DNA of 11,787 nt from Pseudomonadota bacterium (GTDB lineage Bacteria; Desulfobacterota; Desulfovibrionia; Desulfovibrionales; Desulfovibrionaceae): NCBI GenBank assembly GCA_023438245.1, contig JAEXRD010000075.1, positions 1 through 11,787 of the forward strand. The letters run 5' to 3'. Below the pieces are notes generated by a model. That model worked only from the letters and a program-made list of their open reading frames with translations, was not told the origin of the DNA and searched no databases. The translations under genes were made by a program, and so were the position numbers. How positions within the stretch are numbered: the stretch's first letter is position 1; every line of letters begins with the position of its first letter. Shown here one piece after another: positions 6,657 through 11,787 of the stretch.

Positions 6657-8063
6657 CTAGAGATACCCGTAGCCGATGTCGGAATCGGTCTGCTTCTTTT
6701 CCAGAACCATGTTCACCAGGCGGTCGAACAGCTGCTGCGCGCCCCGGTAGCCCAGGTGCAGCATGCGCTGGCCGCCGAAACGGTCGTGGATGGGGAACCC
6801 GGCGCGCAGAAGCGGCACGTTCCACTCGCGCGCGGCGCGCTGGCCCTTGCTGTGGCCCACCAGCAGGTCCGGGGCGAGCGTCTTCGCCTCCTCGACGATG
6901 TCGAAGAAGTCCACGCCCTCGCGGATGACGGGGCGCAGGTGGGCGGGCTTTTCGCGCAGGATCTCGCCGCAGGCGGCCTCGATGTGCGCGGCCAGGTCGC
7001 GGTTCCTGGCTCCCGTGGCCACCAGCACCGGGTGCACGCCGATCTCGGCCAGGAAGCTGGTGAGCCCGATGCACAGGTCCTCCTCGCCGTAGACCACCGC
7101 GCGCATGCCCGCGACGTACTTGTGGCCGTCCACCAGCGAGTCGATGTAGCGCCCGCGCTCCAGCAGCAGGTCGCGGGGAACGTCCCGGCCCGATATTTCC
7201 TGGAAGGACTCGAAGAGGCTGTCGGTCTCGCGCAGGCCCAGGGGCAGGCCCAGGCGGTGCAGCGGGGTGCCGAAGCGGGCGGCCAGCGAGGTGCCTGCGG
7301 TGTCCTGACGGGAAATGGCGCGGCCCAGCTCGATGGAGGCCGCCGCGCCGCCCATGGCCTTGATGTCCGCCACGGGGGTGCCGCCGGAGGGGATGTTCTC
7401 GTAGTCCAGCAGGGCCGGGCCGTCGAGCGTCTCGGAGTAGTCGGGCAGGATGATGGGCTCGATGCCGAAGGCGCGGGAAATCTCGCGCAGGTGGCGGATG
7501 TCCGCCGCGCTGACCATGCCGGGCAGGAGGTTCACGCGGCCATTGGGCGGGCTGGCCTCCAGGCAGAGTTGGTCCACGGTGGCCTTCACCGCGCCGTGGA
7601 ACCCGTCCATGTGCGTGCCGCTGTAGCTGGGGGTGGAAACGTGCACCAGCTCGGCCAGGGGCAGGTCCTTGAACTCTTCGCGGAATTCCGTGAGTAGCCG
7701 GGCCACGTCGTCGCCGATGGTCTCGGTGAGGCAGGTGGTGGCCACGCCGATGACCCCGGCCCCGTACTTTTGCATGGCGTTGAGAAGGCCCTTCTTGAGG
7801 TTGGGGCCGCCGCCGTAGATGGCGTTCTTCTCGCCCAGGGAGCTGGACGCGATGTCCATGGGCTCGCGGAAATGGCTGATGATGTAGCGGCGCATGTAGG
7901 TGGCGCAGCCCTGGCTGCCGTGCAGGAAGGGCACCGCGCCCTGGATGCCCTTGAAGGCCAGGGTGGCCCCCAGCGGGGTGCACAGCTTGCAGGCGTTGGT
8001 GGTGGAGACGTGGCTCTGGCCCTTGTACTCGGAAGCGGGAACGTCCAGGGTGATCTCGCTCAT
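6657..8063 (-). CDS. nifN: Nitrogenase cofactor scaffold subunit NifN
   Basis: Beta-type subunit of the NifEN scaffold that receives NifB-co and on which molybdenum and homocitrate are added. The protein is 468 aa. It has the nitrogenase component 1 pattern: CKLCTPLGA (25-33), HGSQGCATYMRRY (48-60), HFREP (64-68) and TTCLTETIGDD (109-119), and it ends in a GGQRMLHLGYRGA segment. It is called NifN rather than NifK because of the KLCTPLGA opening and because it follows nifE directly and precedes nifB. It keeps Cys at all three NifK P-cluster positions (C28, C53, C111), whereas Azotobacter NifN keeps only the GSQGC one. The start at 8063 is favoured over 8087 by an AAGGAGG site 6 nt away inside the end of nifE, with 1 bp between the genes, suggesting translational coupling. 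Confidence 0.93.
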   Translation of the reverse strand: MSEITLDVPASEYKGQSHVSTTNACKLCTPLGATLAFKGIQGAVPFLHGSQGCATYMRRYIISHFREPMDIASSSLGEKNAIYGGGPNLKKGLLNAMQKYGAGVIGVATTCLTETIGDDVARLLTEFREEFKDLPLAELVHVSTPSYSGTHMDGFHGAVKATVDQLCLEASPPNGRVNLLPGMVSAADIRHLREISRAFGIEPIILPDYSETLDGPALLDYENIPSGGTPVADIKAMGGAAASIELGRAISRQDTAGTSLAARFGTPLHRLGLPLGLRETDSLFESFQEISGRDVPRDLLLERGRYIDSLVDGHKYVAGMRAVVYGEEDLCIGLTSFLAEIGVHPVLVATGARNRDLAAHIEAACGEILREKPAHLRPVIREGVDFFDIVEEAKTLAPDLLVGHSKGQRAAREWNVPLLRAGFPIHDRFGGQRMLHLGYRGAQQLFDRLVNMVLEKKQTDSDIGYGYL

Positions 8064-8064
8064 C

Positions 8065-9510
8065 TTAGGCCTCCTTCGTTTCGGCAAGGGCCCTGGCCGC
8101 GGCCTCGCGCCGGGGCACGAAGCGCCAGATGGGGCTCATGACCGAGGCGTGCACTTCCTTGGCGAAGTTGAGCATGCCCACGAAGCCCTCCAGGGCGATC
8201 TTGCGCTCGTGGTTGTGGTCGCAGAAGCCCACGCCCAGCTTGAAGGCGATGGGCCGCTCCTTCACGCCGCCCACGAAGATGTCCACGTCCTTTTCGCGGA
8301 TGAAAGCAGACAATTCCAGCGGGTTGGCGTCGTCCACCACGATGGTGCCGGGGGCGCAGATGGCCGCCAGCTCGCGGTAGTCCTCCTCGGTGCCGGTCTG
8401 GCTGCCCACGATGGCCACCTCCATGCCCAGGTGCCGGAAGGCTTTCACGAGGCTGAAGGCCTTGAAGCTGCCGCCCACGTACACGGCGGCCTTCTTGCCC
8501 TCCAGGTCGCGGCGGTACTGCTTCAGCTGCGGCATGAGCGTGTCCAACTCGGCACGCACCAGCTCGGCGGTGCGCTCGGTGAGTCCGGCAGCCAGTTCGG
8601 GGAACTTCAGCTCGAAATGTTCGGCCACGGCGTACAGGCTCTCGGCCACGTCCTCGATGCCGATCCAGCTGACCTTGAGGTGCGGGATGCCGAAGTCCTC
8701 CTTCATCATGCGCGCCAGGTCCTGGGTGGCGCCGGAGCACTGCACCAGGTTCAGGCTGGCCCCGTGGGCGCGGCGCAGGTCGTCCACGCGCCCGTCGCCA
8801 GTGACCCCCGCCACCACCTCGATGCCCATGCGATTCAGGTAGTCCTTGATGATCCAGGTCTCGCCCGCCAGGTTGAAGTCGCCCATGATGTTCACGGAAA
8901 GCTTGGAGATGCCGCCGGTGTCGCCGGTGCCCACCAGCGTGCGCATGGCCTTGCAGGCGGCGAGATATCCTTCGCGCTTGTTGCCCTTGAAGCCCTCGCT
9001 CTGCACCGGGATGACCGGGATGCCGTGGCGCTGGGTGGCGGCCTTGCACACGGCCTGCAAATCGTCGCCGATGAGGCCCACGATGCAGGTGGAGTACACG
9101 AAGGCGGCCTTGGGGCCGTGCAGGGGGATGAGCTCGTCCAGGGCCTTGGCCAGCTTCTTCTCGCCGCCGAAGACCACGTCCAGTTCCTGGAGGTCGGTGG
9201 AAAAGCTCAGGCGGTGCAGCTCCGGCCCGGAGGACAGCGCGCCGCGGATGTCCCAGGTGTAGGCGGCGCAGCCGATGGGCCCGTGCACCAGGTGCAGGGC
9301 GTCGGCGATGGGGTAGAGCACCACGCGCGAGCCGCAGAACACGCAGGCGCGCTGGCTCACAGCCCCGGCCAGGCTGTCGCGGTTGCAGGCCATGGCGAAG
9401 TCGCCCTCGCCGATGCGGTGGATCTGGTCCTTTCTTTCCTCAAAGATCGCGGAGCGTTCCTCGGAGATGGCGGTGGGCTTTTCTTCCAGGATGGCAGCGG
9501 GTTCGGTCAT
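8065..9510 (-). CDS. nifE: Nitrogenase cofactor scaffold subunit NifE
   Basis: Alpha-type subunit of the NifEN scaffold for FeMo-co maturation. The protein is 481 aa. Marks in order: CNRDSLAGAVSQRACVFCG (42-60, C56), HGPIGCAAYTWDIRGA (76-91, C81), FGGEKKL (114-120), STCIVGLIGDD (140-150, C142), NLVQCSGATQ (254-263, C258) and VGGSFKAFSLVKAF (345-358). The Cys at 56, 81 and 142 correspond to the NifE ligands of the permanent 4Fe-4S cluster. The N-terminus carries three imperfect copies of an AIxEER unit (residues 6-27), more than expected. The ATG at 9510 is chosen because the longer start at 9555 would overlap the preceding GNAT gene; TGAGG lies 6 nt upstream and includes that gene's TGA stop. 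The gap is 8 bp. Confidence 0.96.
   Translation of the reverse strand: MTEPAAILEEKPTAISEERSAIFEERKDQIHRIGEGDFAMACNRDSLAGAVSQRACVFCGSRVVLYPIADALHLVHGPIGCAAYTWDIRGALSSGPELHRLSFSTDLQELDVVFGGEKKLAKALDELIPLHGPKAAFVYSTCIVGLIGDDLQAVCKAATQRHGIPVIPVQSEGFKGNKREGYLAACKAMRTLVGTGDTGGISKLSVNIMGDFNLAGETWIIKDYLNRMGIEVVAGVTGDGRVDDLRRAHGASLNLVQCSGATQDLARMMKEDFGIPHLKVSWIGIEDVAESLYAVAEHFELKFPELAAGLTERTAELVRAELDTLMPQLKQYRRDLEGKKAAVYVGGSFKAFSLVKAFRHLGMEVAIVGSQTGTEEDYRELAAICAPGTIVVDDANPLELSAFIREKDVDIFVGGVKERPIAFKLGVGFCDHNHERKIALEGFVGMLNFAKEVHASVMSPIWRFVPRREAAARALAETKEA
8070..8076 (-). promoter_or_regulatory. nifN ribosome binding site inside the nifE end
   Basis: AAGGAGG on the minus strand lies in the last codons of nifE, 6 nt before the nifN ATG. 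Only 1 bp separates the nifE stop from that ATG, so ribosomes ending nifE can reinitiate directly, which would favour equal NifE and NifN amounts. Confidence 0.8.
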
Positions 9511-9516
9511 GACGGG

Positions 9517-9521
9517 CCTCA
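9517..9521 (-). promoter_or_regulatory. nifE ribosome binding site overlapping the GNAT stop codon
   Basis: TGAGG on the minus strand: TGA is the stop of the acetyltransferase gene and the whole pentamer is a modest Shine-Dalgarno site 6 nt before the nifE ATG. It suggests coupled translation of the two genes. Confidence 0.55.
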
Positions 9522-10010
9522 CTTTCCGTTGGCGGGGATGAGCCGCCGCAGGCACACGAGGTTGGTGGGAGAAAAGCCGCAGGCTTCGTAGAAGCCGTGG
9601 GAGCCGGTGTTGTCTCGGTCGGCCAGGAGCTGCAGCCGGGTGGCGCCCAGCCTGCGGCCCCAGGCCTCGATGCGGGTGATGAGCGCCTTGCCGACTCCCT
9701 TGCCGCGCGCCTCGGGCCGGACGACCACGTCCTCCACCAGCAGGGCGGGGCCGCCCTCGGCGGTGCTGACGACGAGCTGGGCCGTGGCCATGCCGAGGAC
9801 CCGGCCCGAGCCGTCGGCCCTGGTCTCATCGGGGCTGACCGCCACCAGCACCACCCGCGGGCCCTTGCCCAGCATGAGGGCGAGCCCCTCGCGCTGCTTC
9901 TCCGCGTCCGGCGCGAAGTCGGACTCGAGGGAGAACAGCAGGCCGAGCAGTTCCACCAGGTCGTCCAGGTCTTCCGGGCGGGCTTCGCGGATGGTGCAGG
10001 AGGCGGCCAT
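9519..10010 (-). CDS. GNAT family N-acetyltransferase within the nif operon
   Basis: Protein of 163 aa covering one complete GNAT domain. It opens with IREARPEDLDDLVELL, typical of the first strand and helix. The acetyl-CoA pyrophosphate loop is ARGKGVGKAL at about 103-112, preceded by VEDVVVRPE, the usual beta-4 strand. FYEACGF near 140-146 is the common C-terminal GNAT motif. The acceptor substrate, a small molecule or a protein amine, cannot be read from the sequence. GGAG lies 7 nt before the ATG. It sits 19 bp after the ferredoxin gene and 8 bp before nifE, so it is clearly part of the operon. A role in nitrogenase assembly or in modifying a Nif protein is an inference from position only. 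Confidence 0.88.
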   Translation of the reverse strand: MAASCTIREARPEDLDDLVELLGLLFSLESDFAPDAEKQREGLALMLGKGPRVVLVAVSPDETRADGSGRVLGMATAQLVVSTAEGGPALLVEDVVVRPEARGKGVGKALITRIEAWGRRLGATRLQLLADRDNTGSHGFYEACGFSPTNLVCLRRLIPANGK

Positions 10011-10029
10011 TGTCAGCTCCGGGTGTCGT

Positions 10030-10332
10030 TTAGGAGAGCAGGTACTCGGCAGCCGGGGTGCCGGATTCCAGACCGTCCAGGATGGCGTCGATGGCCTCCT
10101 CGCTGTTCACCCCCTTGAACCAGAGGTTGTCGGGCTGGATGACCAGGATGGGGCCCTTCTCGCACTGCTTCAGGCAGCCGGTGGTGGCCACCTGCACGTC
10201 CAGGCCGCGGTCGAGGATGCCCTCCTCGATGTACTGGAGCAGGCCGTCGGTCTGCTTGTGGCAGATGCCCTTGGGCTCCTTGCCCACGCGGAAGCTCTGG
10301 CACACGAGGATCAACTTTTCGGGAAGGGCCAT
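10030..10332 (-). CDS. Thioredoxin-like [2Fe-2S] ferredoxin
   Basis: Small protein of 100 aa with the thioredoxin-like ferredoxin pattern: C11-X12-C24 (LVCQSFRVG...GICHKQ) and C53-X3-C57 (TTGCLKQCEKGP), followed by PDNLWFKGV, common in this family. These four cysteines bind one 2Fe-2S cluster. Relatives include the 2Fe-2S ferredoxin of Clostridium pasteurianum and the Shethna-type ferredoxins of diazotrophs. Related ferredoxins occur in other nif clusters, where roles in electron supply, iron-sulfur handling or conformational protection have been proposed. AAGGAG lies about 8 nt upstream. It is the second gene of the operon, 30 bp after the NifB-like gene. Its precise role here is not shown by the sequence. 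Confidence 0.92.
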   Translation of the reverse strand: MALPEKLILVCQSFRVGKEPKGICHKQTDGLLQYIEEGILDRGLDVQVATTGCLKQCEKGPILVIQPDNLWFKGVNSEEAIDAILDGLESGTPAAEYLLS

Positions 10333-10362
10333 GGGATCTCCTTGTCGCTTGAAGGTTGAGGG

Positions 10363-11697
10363 TTAGTCGGCCTTGATGCGGCGCCCACGCTTCTTGCCGC
10401 CGCCGTAGAGCACGTCCACCGCGCCCTGCACGTCGGCCTCGGTGGTCAGCACCGTGATGCCGCGCGCGGCCAGCACCTTGCGCGGGTTCTGGCCCACGCT
10501 CGATGCCAGCACGGCGAAGCAGTCGGAAAGGGTGTCGGCCAGGGCGTTCCAGCGGGCACTTCCATCGCGAGAGGGGCCACCTTCCACTCCCGGTTCCGGG
10601 GCCTCGCGCATGCCGATGAGGCTGGGCAGGCCGTCGCCGGGGCGCGGGCCGTAGACCAAAAACCGGATGGCCTGGCCCAGGTGCAGGTCCACCTCCAGCC
10701 CGTCGGAGCTGGCCACGGCCACGTTGGGCCTGCCCGGCGCGGGCCTGGGCACGGCGGGATTGTTCAGGTGCAGGGCCGCGCCCGCGTCGCCCTCTCCCAG
10801 CGATTCGGCCCAGGCCACGTCCTGGCCGCAGGGGTCGCCCGCCGGGGTGAGCGCGATGTAGCGGGCGGCCGCGGCGCGCAGTTCCTCCAGCCGGGCCGGG
10901 GCCAGGGGCGGCAGCTCCGGAATTTCGGGCTCCTCCGCGTGCGCTTCGGCGGGGGAGGCCTTGCTGCCGCATCCCTTGGCGCTGCCGCAGGAGGCGCAGG
11001 CGGAGGGGGGGCACGGGGCGTTTTCCGTGGCGGGCCCGGACACGGCGGCATGGCCGCTGAAGGGCGTGAGCGCCAGCATGTCCGCGCCAAGGCTGGCCGT
11101 GATGCTGGCCACGTCCTCCACGTGGTGGTCGTTGACGCCCGGGTAGAGGGTCATGGCCACGGTGACGAACAGCCCGGCCTCGCGCAGGGCGCGGATGGCC
11201 TGGGCCTGGGCGTCCACCAGGAGCACGGCGGCCTGGTCCAGGGGCACGGTGCGCTTGCCCGGGCGGATCCAGGCGTAGAGCTTCTCCACGATGGCCGGGT
11301 CCACGGCGTCCACGATGAGCGCCACGCGCGCCAGGCCAAGCGCGGCAAGCTCCCGGGCCAGGTCGGCGATGGAAATTTCGGGCGGGCACAGGCCCAGGGT
11401 GGCCAGCGACAGGGACAGCTCCGGGTGCGCGGCATGCACCGCGGCCAGCGTCTCCAGCACCGGGGCGGGGTCGGCCAGCGGGTCGCCGGGTCCGCCGATG
11501 CCCACGCCGGTGATGGCCACGCCGCCAGCGAGCATGCGCTGAAGCCACTGCAGCGCCTCGGCGGGCGAAAGCGCGCGGCCCGGGGTTTGCGGCTCGCCGA
11601 AGCGGCGGCGGGCCGGACTCCTGCCCGCCACGGGCAGCAGGATGCGGCCTGACTTCGAGCAGGTGGAGCCGGTGAAACTGGGGCTGGCTGCGGACAT
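10363..11697 (-). CDS. NifB paralogue lacking the radical SAM cluster motif, with NifX-like domain
   Basis: Protein of 444 aa that parallels NifB along its length: SGRILLPVA (16-24), GVGIGGPGDPLADP (64-77), VDAVDPAIVEKLYAWI (129-144), TLYPGVNDHHVEDV (183-196) and a C-terminal NifX-like domain (about 325-433) with LSDCFAVLASSVGQNPRKVL. It lacks the segment that holds CX3CX2C in NifB: directly after LPVA about ten residues are missing and the frame resumes in homologous sequence. The HPC and GSC cysteines are Ser, and of the HCRRC pair only one Cys (C290) remains. A new Cys-rich insert holds C229, C234, C237 and C243. It cannot ligate the usual SAM cluster, so enzyme activity is unlikely; a carrier or chaperone role for cofactor intermediates, like NifX or NafY, is inferred. 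AAAGGAG lies about 8 nt before the ATG. First operon gene in the window. Confidence 0.8.
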   Translation of the reverse strand: MSAASPSFTGSTCSKSGRILLPVAGRSPARRRFGEPQTPGRALSPAEALQWLQRMLAGGVAITGVGIGGPGDPLADPAPVLETLAAVHAAHPELSLSLATLGLCPPEISIADLARELAALGLARVALIVDAVDPAIVEKLYAWIRPGKRTVPLDQAAVLLVDAQAQAIRALREAGLFVTVAMTLYPGVNDHHVEDVASITASLGADMLALTPFSGHAAVSGPATENAPCPPSACASCGSAKGCGSKASPAEAHAEEPEIPELPPLAPARLEELRAAAARYIALTPAGDPCGQDVAWAESLGEGDAGAALHLNNPAVPRPAPGRPNVAVASSDGLEVDLHLGQAIRFLVYGPRPGDGLPSLIGMREAPEPGVEGGPSRDGSARWNALADTLSDCFAVLASSVGQNPRKVLAARGITVLTTEADVQGAVDVLYGGGKKRGRRIKAD

Positions 11698-11749
11698 GGG
11701 CCTCTCCTTTCGCTGTCGTCTTGACGTTTGCCCGAGAGCCCTTCCCCCG

Positions 11750-11787
11750 CCCCCCCCCCCCTTAGGGGCCGGGGCGGGGGGGGGGGG
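11750..11787. repeat. C12/G12 inverted repeat with G-rich loop
   Basis: Twelve C (11750-11761) are followed by TTAGGGGCCGGGGC and twelve G (11776-11787). The arms can pair fully, and the G tracts could also form a quadruplex. It lies about 50 bp upstream of the NifB-like gene and ends exactly at the window edge, so the run lengths may be unreliable. Confidence 0.5.

Noticed and set aside
6657..8063. NifK instead of NifN
   Set aside because: The P-cluster-type cysteines fit NifK, but the CKLCTPLGA opening and the nifE-nifN-nifB order fit NifN, and no nifD precedes it.
7900..9591. Long plus-strand open frame (563 codons) opposite nifE and nifN, and similar ones at 51-1079, 901-2373, 5687-6928 and 10681-11652
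   Set aside because: They are rich in Gly, Ala, His, Val and Gln and show no recognisable domains. They lie antisense to genes with clear family motifs, as expected from high-GC codon use.
11563..11640. Frameshift as the cause of the missing radical SAM motif
   Set aside because: Homology continues in one frame on both sides of the gap, and the other two minus-strand frames of this stretch contain no CX3CX2C pattern.

Overview
The window is high-GC bacterial DNA, most likely from a sulfate-reducing Desulfovibrionales-type bacterium. That assignment is an inference from three things: a nitrogen-fixation (nif) cofactor-assembly operon, a TunR-like fusion of an integrase fold with two TOBE domains (a regulator family described in sulfate reducers), and a TauE/SafE permease. 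Shine-Dalgarno sites are strong and third codon positions are mostly G or C. The window starts 2 bases before a stop codon and ends in a C12/G12 homopolymer inverted repeat, so it may be a whole contig or cut at a hard-to-sequence spot.

Left part (1-3391). On the minus strand, a tunR-like gene is followed after 25 bp by amrS, a radical SAM protein of the AmmeMemoRadiSam group. The divergent plus-strand gene encodes a TauE/SafE membrane transporter. The 226-bp spacer between them is AT-richer than its surroundings and carries two pairs of short direct repeats that look like operators.

Middle (3556-5289). An exported protein of unknown function (plus strand; possible CBM11/CIA30-like beta-sandwich) converges on an exported SUMF1/FGE-domain protein (minus strand). 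The latter has a recognisable promoter with a palindrome in its spacer.

Right part (5290-11697). Six tightly spaced minus-strand genes read in the order: degenerate NifB paralogue, thioredoxin-like 2Fe-2S ferredoxin, GNAT acetyltransferase, nifE, nifN, nifB. A clear intrinsic terminator follows nifB. NifB makes the iron-sulfur-carbide precursor of FeMo-co, and NifEN is the scaffold on which it matures. The structural genes nifHDK are not in the window; if present they may lie upstream of the operon, beyond the right edge.

The most interesting item is the first gene of this operon. It aligns with NifB along its whole length, including the C-terminal NifX-like domain, but lacks about ten residues that in the neighbouring NifB contain the radical SAM CX3CX2C motif. 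It also lacks other NifB cysteines and has gained a four-cysteine insertion. I infer a non-radical-SAM NifB derivative, perhaps a carrier or chaperone for cofactor precursors.
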